A stretch of DNA of 64,000 bases from Sinomonas terrae (GTDB taxonomy: Bacteria > Actinomycetota > Actinomycetes > Actinomycetales > Micrococcaceae): positions 3,038,001 to 3,102,000 of the forward strand of contig NZ_JAKZBV010000001.1 in the NCBI RefSeq assembly GCF_022539255.1, in the 5' to 3' direction. The notes below the pieces were generated by a model. The model was not told the DNA's origin. It worked only from the letters and a program-made list of their open reading frames with translations, and ran no database searches. A program made the position numbers and the translations under genes. Below, one piece after another: positions 7,469 to 15,877 of the stretch. Positions within the stretch are counted from its first letter, which is position 1; the number at the start of each line of letters is the position of its first letter.

Positions 7469-10182
7469 AGGAGTCCCGCCAGTTCGGCGCGGGACGTGAC
7501 ACCGAGTTTCGAGAAGACCTGATAGAGATGGCCCTCGACCGTACGGACGGACAAGCCCATCTCCTCCGCAATCGTCCGGTTCGACTCGCCGCGCGCTGCG
7601 AGCACGGCCACCTCCCTTTCCCGCGCCGTAAGGAGCGGTCCGAGGCTCTGGGGCACCACCGGGAGCACTTCTACGAGCCCGGTGAGCCGGTCGAGCCGGG
7701 CTTGCAGGATCCTTGCCGATCGGACGTCACCGGTGTCGCGGGCAATGTCGAGGGCGACGGCGGTGCACCGCGACTCGAGCGTGTCGAGTTCGAGTCCCGC
7801 AGCAAGATCCGAGGCCGCCACGAGGTCCTGGAGTTCGCGGAGCCTCGTGCCCCGGGCCAGCCGCCGTCCGATGTCGGCGAGGGCCCCCTGCCGGTGCCCG
7901 CAGACTTCCTCGAGCAGGGCCAATTCCTCCGAGCCGGTCTCCACCGTCGCGCCCACGAGTCGAATGCCCGCCATCGTCCAGCGACCGGCGGCGATGTCAG
8001 CGCGCGCGGCTTCGACGAGACGCTGAGCCGCACCCCGCTCCCCGATCCAGCGGCGCGCCATGTCCGCGCAGAATTCCGTGGATGCTCGGAGGGTGAAGCT
8101 CGTGGGCGCTGACCAGCCCTCGAGCCGATCAAGGTAGGTCCGGGCCGCCGCGCTGTCGCCCTGCTGAGCGAACGCGAAGGCGGCCGCCGCATAAGCACAG
8201 CCCAAAGTCGCCCGGACGTTGCCCTGCTCGAGCTGCGCGATCGCTGCGAGCAGGGGCGAGATCGCGTCCGAGCCGCGCCCCGCATAGACGAGCGCAAGGC
8301 CCGAGGCGAACTCGTAATGCGCTCCCGCGAAGCGCAGGCTCGGGACCGTCTCGAAGCCGGCCGTGCGCACGAGCGCGAGAGCCTGCCGCCAGTGGCCGTT
8401 GAAGAGGAGGACGTCGAAGCCGCGGCTCACGAAGTCCTGCCGCACCCGAGTGGTCCCCGCCGGGCCCGCGAGCTCACTCGAGATGCGGTGGAGCGTTGCG
8501 AGCGCCTCGTCCTCGCGCCCGACGAAGACCTGGGCCTGCATGAGCAGGCACGCCGAGCGCAGCCGTAGTTCGTCGTCACCGCCAAGGGATCCTGCCGCCG
8601 CGGCCTCGAGCCGTTCGATGACCTGGGCATGGTCGCCGCGGTAGACGGCATCCGCGAACTCGGCAAGGTCCAGAACGGAGCGCGCCTTCTGCACGTCGTC
8701 GTCGGCCGCGTCGCTCAAGCCCGAGTTCACGAGCAGGCGGGCACGGGCCTCGTCGAACAGGGCACCCACCTCGCCATCGCGGCCCGGGGTAGACCGCTTG
8801 ACTGCGGCCATGGCCTCGACGAAGTGCGCGTAGGCCACCGGGGAGACCGAAGAGAGCTCGTCCTCGGTGACCTGTTCGAGGAGGAGATGGGCCTGCACCG
8901 GGAGGCCGAGCGCGAGATACGCATAGGCCCTCAGCAGTTGGACCGTGGCCCACGTCTCCGGCGACCGTGGGACGTCTTCGAGGCAGTCGAGCGCGAAGTG
9001 CGGGTCGTGGAGGCGCAGCGCTGCACCTGCCGCGGCCACGGCGTGCGACGGCGCGAGCGCGGTCTGGCACTCGCGGGTCCACGCGGCGTAGCCGAGGAGT
9101 TCGACGACGCCGAGGCTGCCGGGCGAGGGCTCCTGGTTCCCGATGATCTTGGCCCGCAGCTCACGACGCCGCGGAATGCTCAGCCACCCGCGCACGACTT
9201 CTTCCATCACGGGATCCGAAAGCGAGACGGAGTGGTTCTCGTTGTCGTCCACCGCGATGAGCCCAGCCTCGTCCATCACTGAGACGACATCCACCCCGAA
9301 CACGGCAGTGATGCGCTGGAGCGGGAGCCGCCGCGCGCAGGCGAGCGCCTCGATGACGGCCTGCACCTCGGGCGACTCGCGCTCGACACGCGAGCGGACG
9401 ACGTCGTCGATCTCGCGGCTGCGCCTTGTCTCAGCGTCCTCGGCAAGGGTCCACACGCCGTCGGTCGCGCGGAGCTGGCCCGTCTGGAGGAAGTCGCTCA
9501 TGATCCGGTAGAGGAGCTCAGGGTTGCCGTGAGCCATGGCGTGGAGCATGCGGGCTACGGTCCGCGGGACGATGCCGCCGAGAACCTCGCCGAGGACCTC
9601 CTCGGTCTTGTCCTCGGCCAGCAGGTCGAGCTGGATCTCACGGATGCGGCCCTCGGTGAGCATCCAGTGGAAGTCCTGAGGCAGATCGCTCGTGCGGTTG
9701 GCGACGACGACGACCTTCGCCGTCCCAGTCGTCATGAGGTTCACGAGAGTCGCTGTGCTGAGCTCGTCGAGGCCGCCCGGCGTCTCGAGGGCGATCACGG
9801 CCCTGCGTCCCGCCGCATCCGCGCTCAGGAGCTCCATAATGCCGCGCATCGTTGCGGCGGGATTCTCGAGGGCATCGTCAGGAAGCCGCGCCAGGAACGG
9901 GGCTAGCGCGCCATACGGCGTTTCGGTCCCGCCCATTGTGCTGCGGAGGGTCTGCGCGTACATGTCCGGGGAGAGAGACCGGACGAGGGCCGTCTGGAAA
10001 GCCCCCTTGCCGATGTCGCGCGCTCCGGTCACGACAATCCCATAGCTCTGCGCGCTGCTCAACGCCTCGCGCGCTGCCCGCAACTCGTCGCCCCGGACGC
10101 TTCGAGCCCATTGGACCCGATCCGAAGCCAACGCGCGAGCGCCAGCTTGGTGCCGTTCCGACACCCCAGCCGTCCACCGCAT
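7465..10182 (-). CDS. LuxR-type regulator with degenerate ATPase motifs
   Basis: 905 residues with the same architecture as its neighbour, ending in a LuxR helix-turn-helix (LTAREREVAVLAARG, then SVRTVEGHLYQVFSKLGV). The P-loop (GARDIGKG, 53-60) ends in glycine where serine or threonine normally binds magnesium. The Walker B position reads AVIALETPGG, without the usual DD. It may bind nucleotide weakly or not at all. ATG 10182 has GGGGAGGGG close upstream. It is the first gene of a two-gene operon, and its upstream region carries direct and inverted repeats. Confidence 0.9.
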   Translation of the reverse strand: MRWTAGVSERHQAGARALASDRVQWARSVRGDELRAAREALSSAQSYGIVVTGARDIGKGAFQTALVRSLSPDMYAQTLRSTMGGTETPYGALAPFLARLPDDALENPAATMRGIMELLSADAAGRRAVIALETPGGLDELSTATLVNLMTTGTAKVVVVANRTSDLPQDFHWMLTEGRIREIQLDLLAEDKTEEVLGEVLGGIVPRTVARMLHAMAHGNPELLYRIMSDFLQTGQLRATDGVWTLAEDAETRRSREIDDVVRSRVERESPEVQAVIEALACARRLPLQRITAVFGVDVVSVMDEAGLIAVDDNENHSVSLSDPVMEEVVRGWLSIPRRRELRAKIIGNQEPSPGSLGVVELLGYAAWTRECQTALAPSHAVAAAGAALRLHDPHFALDCLEDVPRSPETWATVQLLRAYAYLALGLPVQAHLLLEQVTEDELSSVSPVAYAHFVEAMAAVKRSTPGRDGEVGALFDEARARLLVNSGLSDAADDDVQKARSVLDLAEFADAVYRGDHAQVIERLEAAAAGSLGGDDELRLRSACLLMQAQVFVGREDEALATLHRISSELAGPAGTTRVRQDFVSRGFDVLLFNGHWRQALALVRTAGFETVPSLRFAGAHYEFASGLALVYAGRGSDAISPLLAAIAQLEQGNVRATLGCAYAAAAFAFAQQGDSAAARTYLDRLEGWSAPTSFTLRASTEFCADMARRWIGERGAAQRLVEAARADIAAGRWTMAGIRLVGATVETGSEELALLEEVCGHRQGALADIGRRLARGTRLRELQDLVAASDLAAGLELDTLESRCTAVALDIARDTGDVRSARILQARLDRLTGLVEVLPVVPQSLGPLLTAREREVAVLAARGESNRTIAEEMGLSVRTVEGHLYQVFSKLGVTSRAELAGLL

Positions 10183-10236
10183 TGCCCCTCCCCGTGTCCC
10201 CCACGCATGCAGGTGTCCAAAAGATACCCCGTCAAA

Positions 10237-10276
10237 GCGACTATTCAGTAGGGCGGGGAGAGCGACTTTTCAGCAG
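10237..10276. promoter_or_regulatory. Direct repeat upstream of the LuxR pair
   Basis: GCGACTATTCAGTAG (10237-10251) recurs as GCGACTTTTCAGCAG (10262-10276), 25 bp apart, about 55-95 bp upstream of the start at 10182. A spacing of about two and a half helical turns suits a dimeric regulator, possibly the LuxR proteins themselves. This is inference only. Confidence 0.4.
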
Positions 10277-10319
10277 ATCGGGAAAAGACACGCGCGACGC
10301 GCCGAAATTCGGGACTTTA

Positions 10320-10333
10320 GTCACAAATGTGAC
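10320..10333. promoter_or_regulatory. Perfect inverted repeat GTCACA-AA-TGTGAC
   Basis: A 14-bp palindrome with 6-bp arms, about 140 bp upstream of the LuxR operon start. The same half-site occurs upstream of moxR and in the glpX/DUF4245 gap. The arms resemble CRP half-sites but in everted order and spacing, so no regulator is assigned. Confidence 0.35.
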
Positions 10334-10387
10334 GCAAGCGCTTCACTTGGGACCGACGTTCTCGTAGGCCCCAGTCTCGGGGCCTTA

Positions 10388-10473
10388 GCCCTTGCTCAGG
10401 CGCCCCTTACTCAGGCGCCCCTTGCTCAGGCCTCCTTGCTCAGGCGCCCCTTGTTCAGGCCTCCTTGCTCAGG
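10388..10473 (-). repeat. Stop-codon-containing tandem repeat at the 3' end of pth
   Basis: On the coding strand the sequence around the pth stop (GCC TGA) repeats about six times with 14-15 bp periods (core GCCTGAGCAAGG followed by AGG or GGC). Every unit but the last, degraded one carries TGA. The array extends about 80 bp downstream of the real stop at 10469. Confidence 0.85.
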
Positions 10474-11053
10474 CCTTCGCAGGGTGATGCTTCTGCTGCG
10501 CGGCCAGAAGGCCTTCGCGCACGAGGAGCTCGACGGCGTCGGACGCCTCCCCCACAACGAAGGGGAGGTCCTTCCGCTCACTCGGCGAGAAGTCGCGCAG
10601 CACGAAGTCGGCGGCGTCCATGCGGCCGGGAGGACGGCCCACCCCTACCCGGACCCGGTAATAGTCCTTGGTGCCGAGGGCCTTCGAGATGTCGCGGAGG
10701 CCGTTGTGGCCGCCCTCGCCCCCGCCGAGCTTGAGGCGGACCGTGTCGAACGGGATATCGAGCTCGTCGTGGACTGCGACCACGTGGTCGGCCTCGACCC
10801 CGTAGAACTTCGCCGCCGCCGAGACCGGCCCCCCGGACTCGTTCATGTAGGTGAGCGGCTTCGCGAGCACGACCCGCGGGCCACCGATGCCGAGCCTGCC
10901 CTCAAGGATCATGGCGCGCGAACGATGAGACGAGAACGTTCCCCCGACACGCCCTGCGAGCTCGTCGAGGACCATCTGACCGACGTTGTGCCGGTTGCCG
11001 CTGTACTTCGGGCCGGGGTTGCCGAGCCCGACGATCAGCCAGGTCTCCGCCAT
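10469..11053 (-). CDS. pth: Peptidyl-tRNA hydrolase
   Basis: 194 residues, the family length. The GLGNPG motif starts at residue 9, with catalytic H22 (RHNVG), N71 (YMNESG), D96 (VHDELD) and N117 (GGHNGL) all in place. It recycles peptidyl-tRNAs released from stalled ribosomes. The start is an ATG preceded by AGGAGC at good distance. It lies 201 bp downstream of rplY, the usual rplY-pth pairing, but a strong terminator separates the two here. Confidence 0.96.
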   Translation of the reverse strand: MAETWLIVGLGNPGPKYSGNRHNVGQMVLDELAGRVGGTFSSHRSRAMILEGRLGIGGPRVVLAKPLTYMNESGGPVSAAAKFYGVEADHVVAVHDELDIPFDTVRLKLGGGEGGHNGLRDISKALGTKDYYRVRVGVGRPPGRMDAADFVLRDFSPSERKDLPFVVGEASDAVELLVREGLLAAQQKHHPAKA

Positions 11054-11092
11054 GGGACTGCTCCTTGAGGTCGTGAAGTTGTTCGGGCGTGG

Positions 11093-11126
11093 AAAAGGCG
11101 GCCCGCCCCATCCGGGCAGGCCGCCT
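11093..11126 (-). terminator. Intrinsic terminator of rplY
   Basis: On the minus strand AGGCGGCC (from 11126) pairs with GGCCGCCT (ending at 11096) around a 15-nt loop and is followed by TTTTCC. It lies between rplY and pth, so pth probably has its own promoter or depends on read-through. Confidence 0.7.
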
Positions 11127-11157
11127 CGAGGTCTTCCAGAAGGCTACTGCGACATCT

Positions 11158-11262
11158 AACAACTGCTGCAGCCAGCAGCTGCTGCACCCAGCAGCTACTC
11201 GTTCTGCAGTTGCTTATTCTGCAGTTGCTTCTTCCGCAGCTACTTGTTCTGCAGTTACTCTG
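11158..11262 (-). repeat. 15-bp stop-codon repeat at the 3' end of rplY
   Basis: The coding strand runs GCAGAG-TAA, then 15-bp units TAACTGCAGAACAAG, TAGCTGCGGAAGAAG, CAACTGCAGAATAAG, CAACTGCAGAACGAG and another TAG. The units stay in frame with rplY, so the first base triplet of each is TAA, TAG or the one-step derivative CAA. Confidence 0.85.
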
Positions 11263-11839
11263 CAGCAGCCTCTTCGGCAACCTCAGCCGGCTCCTCGGGG
11301 GCCACAGCGACAGCCTCGGCGATGTTGACGATGATCGTCTCCCCATCGGTCACGAGGGCGACATTCTGCGGGAGCTGAACGTCGGAGGCGTGGACGTGCT
11401 CGCCGACGCCACGGCCCTCGATGTTCACCTCGAGGGCGGTCGGGAGGTGCGTGGCCTCGGCCTCGACCGTCACGGCGACCGTCTCATGGGTGACGACGGT
11501 GCCAGGGGCGGCCTCGCCGACGACGTGGACGGGGACGTCCACCTGGACCTTCTCGCCGCGCTGAACGGTGAGGAGATCGATGTGCTCGATGATCTGGCGG
11601 ACCGGGTCACGCTGGATGTCCTTGACGAGCGCGAGGTGCTCGGCGCCCTCGATATCGATCGTGAGGAGGGCGTTGGCCACGCGGACCGCGAGGGTGGTCT
11701 CGCGTCCGGGGAGGCTGACGTGCAGCGGCTCGGCGCCGTGGCCGTAGATGACTGCCGGGATCTTGCCGGCGGCGCGGGCGCGGCGGGCGTAGCCCTTGCC
11801 GAACTCGGTGCGCTTCTGGGCAGCAAGCTTGTCGCTCAT
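11255..11839 (-). CDS. rplY: 50S ribosomal protein L25 (CTC/TL5 form)
   Basis: 194 residues with an N-terminal L25 beta-barrel (about 1-95: EFGKGYARR, PAVIYGHG, DIQRDPVRQ) and a C-terminal TL5/CTC domain (about 100-180) as in the long Gram-positive form. It binds 5S rRNA and belongs to the general stress class. The acidic, alanine-rich tail (from about 178) merges into the downstream repeats. It has its own terminator and is followed by pth. Confidence 0.96.
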   Translation of the reverse strand: MSDKLAAQKRTEFGKGYARRARAAGKIPAVIYGHGAEPLHVSLPGRETTLAVRVANALLTIDIEGAEHLALVKDIQRDPVRQIIEHIDLLTVQRGEKVQVDVPVHVVGEAAPGTVVTHETVAVTVEAEATHLPTALEVNIEGRGVGEHVHASDVQLPQNVALVTDGETIIVNIAEAVAVAPEEPAEVAEEAAAE

Positions 11840-12035
11840 GGGATGCTCCTTCGATGGGTCAGGTCGCTTGGCGCCAACGGGCGTCTGAACGGAAACACCA
11901 TCGAGCCGGAAGGCTCCATCGAAGAAGTCCAGACCCAGTCGATCACGGACCAGCGCAATCGCGCCGATCCCTCGCCAAGGTTCGCGGACAATCCTAACAG
12001 ACCCGAGGACCCGAACAGACCCGAGGCCCCGAACG

Positions 12036-12087
12036 GTTGCGCCGTCAGGTCCGCAGGGTGCGCACCCTGCGGACCTGACGGCGCAAC
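12036..12087. repeat. 52-bp perfect palindrome, copy 1
   Basis: Two 26-nt arms are exact reverse complements with no loop. Each arm begins GTTGCGCCGTCAGGTC and ends CGCAGGGTGC. It lies 29 bp beyond the prs stop (12116). A near-identical element is at 35437-35490 beyond rsmI. Neither flank has a T-tract, so a simple intrinsic terminator is not indicated. Confidence 0.9.
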
Positions 12088-12115
12088 GCGCCCTGCAGAA
12101 ACGCGATCGGAGCGA

Positions 12116-13096
12116 TCAGCTGCGGCCGTCGAAGAGGCTCGTCACCGAGCCGTCGTCGAACACCTCGTGGATGGCACGGGCGATCAGCGGCGCGATCGAG
12201 AGGACCGTGAGCTGCTCGAAGCGCTTGTCGGGCGCGATGGGCAGCGTGTTCGTCACGACTACCTCGCGCGCGCCGCACTCGGCGAGCCGACGCGGTGCCG
12301 GATCCGAGAACACGGCGTGCGTCGCAGCGATGATCACGGAGCGCGCACCCGCATTCTTGAGCACCTGGACGGCGCCGGAGATGGTTCCGCCCGTGTCGAT
12401 CATGTCGTCGATGAGCACACAGTCGCGCCCCTCGATCTGGCCCACGACCTGCTTCGAGACGGCCTGGTTCGGCACGTTGACATCGCGCGACTTGTGAACG
12501 AACGCGAGCGGCGCCCCGCCGAGACGCTCGGCCCACTGCTCCGCCACGCGGACACGCCCGGTGTCTGGAGACACAACGGTGACCTTGTTGAGATCCACAC
12601 GGGTGCGGACGTAGTCGGCGAGAAGCGGGATGGCCATGAGGTGGTCCACGGGGCCGTCGAAGAAGCCCTGGATCTGCGCGGTGTGCAGGTCGACGCTCAT
12701 GAGGCGGTGGGCGCCAGCCGTCTTGTACAGATCGGCGATGAGGCGGGCCGAGATCGGCTCGCGGCCGCGGTGCTTCTTGTCCTGCCGGGCGTACGGGTAG
12801 AACGGCGAGACGACCGTGATCCGCTTCGCGCTCGCGCGCTTGAGCGAGTCGATCATGATGAGCTGCTCCATGATCCACTCGTTGATCGGAGCCGGGTGGG
12901 CCTGGATCACGAAAGCGTCGGCGCCGCGGACGCTGTCCTCGAACCGGACGTAGGTCTCGCCGTTCGCGAAGTCGTACGCCGACGTCGGAAGCAGCTCGGT
13001 GCCGAGCTCTTTGGCGATCTCCTGCGCGAGTTCGGGATGGGCCCGCCCTGACGCGACGACGAGGCGCTTCTCGCCGTTGGCCGTGATCTCGGTCAT
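12116..13096 (-). CDS. prs: Ribose-phosphate pyrophosphokinase (PRPP synthetase)
   Basis: 326 residues, a class I PRPP synthetase. The metal/substrate region is SVDLHTAQIQGFF (134-146), the catalytic flexible loop lies at about 100-112 (YPYARQDKKHRG), and the PRPP-binding loop DCVLIDDMIDTGGT spans 225-238. It makes PRPP from ATP and ribose-5-phosphate for purine, pyrimidine, histidine and tryptophan synthesis. The ATG directly abuts the glmU stop (TAG-ATG), with GAAGGCAAG as ribosome site inside glmU, so the genes are coupled. Confidence 0.97.
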   Translation of the reverse strand: MTEITANGEKRLVVASGRAHPELAQEIAKELGTELLPTSAYDFANGETYVRFEDSVRGADAFVIQAHPAPINEWIMEQLIMIDSLKRASAKRITVVSPFYPYARQDKKHRGREPISARLIADLYKTAGAHRLMSVDLHTAQIQGFFDGPVDHLMAIPLLADYVRTRVDLNKVTVVSPDTGRVRVAEQWAERLGGAPLAFVHKSRDVNVPNQAVSKQVVGQIEGRDCVLIDDMIDTGGTISGAVQVLKNAGARSVIIAATHAVFSDPAPRRLAECGAREVVVTNTLPIAPDKRFEQLTVLSIAPLIARAIHEVFDDGSVTSLFDGRS

Positions 13097-14830
13097 CTAC
13101 TTGCCTTCTTCTGTTGGGGGAGTGCTGGCGGAGGGGGAAGTCTGGGGCGGGAGGGCGGCGTCGTCAGTTCCGGCAGCGCTGAGCCCGGTAGCGCCGAGCC
13201 CGTTAGAACTGAACCCCGCAGCGTCGGTTCCCGCAGCGCCGCTTCCGGCAGCGTCGATTCCCGCTGGGGCCTGAGCCTGCGCTTGCGCCGCGGATTCCCT
13301 TGCGGCTGATTCCCTCGCGGCTGCGGCCGCAACGGCCGACGGCGACCCAGGCCGCTTCGCCTCGGTCCATCCCTCGGCGTTGCGCTGCGGGGCGACGCTC
13401 AGCGCGAGGGCACCTGCCGGGACGTCCTTGCGCACGACGGCGCCAGCTCCCGTGTAGGCACCGTCGCCGACGGTGACGGGGGCGACGAAGACAGTGTTGG
13501 ACGACGTGCGGACGTGGGCGCCGATGACCGTGCGGTGTTTGTTGACGCCGTCGTAGTTGGCGGTGATGTTGCCGCAGCCGATGTTGGTGCCCTCACCTAC
13601 CTCGGCGTCGCCGACGTAGCCGAGATGGGAAAGCTTGGCTCCCCGTCCGATCTGCGCATTCTTGGTCTCGTAGAACGCGCCGATCTTGCCGCCGTCGCCG
13701 AGCACGGTGCCGGCCCGAAGGTACGTGAACGGGCCGACCGTCGCGCCGGGGCCGATCTCCGACTTGGTGCCCTCGGTGCGCCGCACGGTAGCGCCCTCCC
13801 CCACAATGACATCGACGAGCGTCGTGTCGGGGCCGATGACCGCGTCACGCTCGATCACGGTTGCACCGTGGAGCTGGGTGTTGGGCTTGATGACGACGTC
13901 CTCCGCGAGGCGAACGCTGCCGTCGATCCAGGTCGTCGCGGGGTCGACGACCGTGACGCCGGCCCTCATCCACTCCTCGAGGATCCGCCGGTTGTGCTCG
14001 GCGGCGAGGGCCTGAAGCTGGACGCGATCGTTGGCGCCCTCGACCTGCCACCGGTCCTCGGTCACGAGCGCCGCGACGCGGCCGCCGTCCTGCCGCACAA
14101 TCCCGAGGACGTCGGTGAGGTACTTCTCGCCCTGGGCATTGTCGGTCGTGACCCGACGCAGCGCATCGGCGAGGATCGCGGCGTCGAACGCGTAGATGCC
14201 CGAGTTGACCTCGAGGACGGTTCGCTCGTCCTCGCTCGCGTCCTTGTGCTCACGGATTGCGGCGACGCCGCCCTCGGGATCGCGAAGGATTCGGCCATAG
14301 CCTGTCGCGTCATCGAGGACTGCCGTCAGGACCGTCACGGCGTTGCCCTCGTCCTCGTGAAGCGCCACGAGTTCGCGGAGGAGATCCGAGCTGAGGAGCG
14401 GCACGTCGCCATAGGTGACCACGACGGTTCCTTCGAGCCCTTCAGTCCCGTGTGCGGCAGCGAGGGCGTCGAGCGCGACCTCGACGGCGCGGCCTGTTCC
14501 GGGAATTTCGTCCTGGTCGACGATGAGCGCTTCGGCGTCGATCGCGGCTACATGCTCAGCGACCTTGTCACGCTCGTGGCGAACGACGACGGCGAGGCTC
14601 CGGGGATCGAGCCCGCGCGCGGCGGCGAGGGCGTGCGCGACCATGGACCGGCCCCCGAGCTCGTGCAGGATCTTCGGAGTGCGCGACTTCATTCGGGTCC
14701 CGGCGCCGGCCGCAAGGACGATGACGGCGGTTGGCTGCCGCGCGCTGCCGTACGGGACCGGGTTCGCTCCGACCTGCGGGGACTCCGGGCTGTCGGCTGG
14801 GGGACGCTGTCCGGGGTTCTCCGCATTCAC
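13097..14830 (-). CDS. glmU: Bifunctional UDP-GlcNAc pyrophosphorylase / GlcN-1-P acetyltransferase
   Basis: 577 residues from GTG 14830, preceded by AGGAG 11 nt upstream; an in-frame upstream ATG at 14893 would add 21 residues without a ribosome site. The uridylyltransferase domain has LAAGAGTRMKS at 39-49. The left-handed beta-helix acetyltransferase domain contains the conserved GNITANYDGVNKHRT segment. It catalyses the last two steps to UDP-GlcNAc for peptidoglycan. Residues from about 510 onward are an Ala/Gly/Ser/Thr-rich tail made of imperfect 15-18 bp repeats, not part of the enzyme fold. It forms an operon with prs. Confidence 0.93.
   Translation of the reverse strand: MNAENPGQRPPADSPESPQVGANPVPYGSARQPTAVIVLAAGAGTRMKSRTPKILHELGGRSMVAHALAAARGLDPRSLAVVVRHERDKVAEHVAAIDAEALIVDQDEIPGTGRAVEVALDALAAAHGTEGLEGTVVVTYGDVPLLSSDLLRELVALHEDEGNAVTVLTAVLDDATGYGRILRDPEGGVAAIREHKDASEDERTVLEVNSGIYAFDAAILADALRRVTTDNAQGEKYLTDVLGIVRQDGGRVAALVTEDRWQVEGANDRVQLQALAAEHNRRILEEWMRAGVTVVDPATTWIDGSVRLAEDVVIKPNTQLHGATVIERDAVIGPDTTLVDVIVGEGATVRRTEGTKSEIGPGATVGPFTYLRAGTVLGDGGKIGAFYETKNAQIGRGAKLSHLGYVGDAEVGEGTNIGCGNITANYDGVNKHRTVIGAHVRTSSNTVFVAPVTVGDGAYTGAGAVVRKDVPAGALALSVAPQRNAEGWTEAKRPGSPSAVAAAAARESAARESAAQAQAQAPAGIDAAGSGAAGTDAAGFSSNGLGATGLSAAGTDDAALPPQTSPSASTPPTEEGK
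13155..13275 (-). repeat. In-frame degenerate repeat encoding the GlmU tail
   Basis: Imperfect 15- and 18-bp units (plus-strand cores CCGGCAGCG and CCCGCAGCGTCGG) encode AAG/TDAAG-like peptides. The period is always a multiple of three. Confidence 0.65.
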
Positions 14831-14915
14831 TGTCGCTGGTTCTCCTGATCGTCGCGATGCGTGCTGCTGCAAGGCCGGAGCCATTCTATCCACAGCGGTC
14901 TAACGGCCCTTCGCG

Positions 14916-14987
14916 TTCCGCCCCTAGGATTCGAACCTAGACTGCACGGCTCCAAAGGCCGGCGTGCTGCCATTACACCAGGGCGGA
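14916..14987 (-). tRNA. tRNA-Gln (anticodon TTG)
   Basis: 72 nt with a 7-bp acceptor stem (TCCGCCC with GGGCGGA), anticodon loop CTTTGGA giving TTG, and a T-arm with GGTTCGAATCC. CCA is not encoded. It reads glutamine codon CAA (and CAG by wobble). It lies 86 bp upstream of glmU on the same strand. Confidence 0.95.
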
Positions 14988-15110
14988 GGGCGCCGTAGCC
15001 GCTCCAGGAGATCCCGGCCGCAGCATTCGGCACAGTCGTCCATTCTGCCACGTCCCGAGAGCGGCTCGGGCGAAGACCCCAACCCTGCGACCCATCTCCC
15101 GAGGCCGGGG

Positions 15111-15779
15111 TCAGCTTTCTCCCCGGGTCCCCGGTTCGGCTTCGGGGTTGCTCCCCCGGTAATCTCGCTCGCTGCGCCGCTCGGACCGGCTCTTGCGCAC
15201 GCGCCACACGACAAGGGCGATGACGGCGATGACGCCCACGACGGCGGCGATGTCGCGTCCCGCGGCCTTCGCCACGACGTCGTACGAAGCTCCCGCGACG
15301 TAGCCCAGCAGCGTGAAGCCGACCCCCCATGTGAGGCCTCCCAGTGCATTGAACGCAAGGAACCGCAGGTAGCGCATCTTCGAGGCGCCGGCGAGGGCTG
15401 GCATCATGGCGCGGAAGAAGGCGACGAACCGCCCGAGGAACACAGCCCAGCCACCGCGCTTGCGCAGGAACGCCTGGGCGTCCTCGAGCTTCCTGCGGTG
15501 CCTGTCGAAGATCCGGAAGCCCAGCAGCCGGGGGCCGAGATGCTTCCCGATCTCATAGCCGACCGTGTCGCCCACGATGGCCGCGAGCACGACGAGCGGG
15601 GCCATGAGCCAGATGTCGGCGTGCCCCTGATTCGCGATGACGCCGCCGAGGACGGCTGCCGTCTCCCCGGGCACCACGAAGCCGACGAAGATCGCGTCCT
15701 CCGCGAAGACGAAGGCGAACACGAGGAGGTAGGCCAGCAGCGGAGGCATACCGAGGATCGCACTCACGAAGGAACCCAT
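15111..15779 (-). CDS. DedA family membrane protein
   Basis: 222 residues from ATG 15779, which sits 7 nt after a TAGGAT hexamer and is probably leaderless; a longer frame to 15842 is less likely. It has the SNARE-associated/DedA core: an amphipathic re-entrant N-terminal region, VVPGETAAVLGG, GDTVGYEIGKHLG, the FLGRFVAFFRAMMPALAGASKM-type region with the conserved arginine, then C-terminal transmembrane helices and a charged tail. DedA proteins are implicated in lipid carrier (undecaprenyl phosphate or phospholipid) translocation and membrane homeostasis; the substrate here is unknown. Confidence 0.9.
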   Translation of the reverse strand: MGSFVSAILGMPPLLAYLLVFAFVFAEDAIFVGFVVPGETAAVLGGVIANQGHADIWLMAPLVVLAAIVGDTVGYEIGKHLGPRLLGFRIFDRHRRKLEDAQAFLRKRGGWAVFLGRFVAFFRAMMPALAGASKMRYLRFLAFNALGGLTWGVGFTLLGYVAGASYDVVAKAAGRDIAAVVGVIAVIALVVWRVRKSRSERRSERDYRGSNPEAEPGTRGES

Positions 15780-15786
15780 TGAGGCG

Positions 15787-15792
15787 ATCCTA
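15787..15792 (-). promoter_or_regulatory. Leaderless-type -10 (TAGGAT) for the DedA gene
   Basis: TAGGAT lies 7 nt before the ATG at 15779. There is no separate ribosome site at usual spacing. Confidence 0.5.
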
Positions 15793-15877
15793 GTGGCGCT
15801 TGCTGGGCTGTTCCAGTAAACGAGAACCGGGACGGCGCCCACGGACAGGCCTCAAGGATGGGCCGTAAAGATCGGCT

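Noticed and set aside
14831..14893. Longer glmU start at ATG 14893
   Set aside because: No ribosome site upstream; GTG 14830 has AGGAG at usable distance, and the extra residues match no family.
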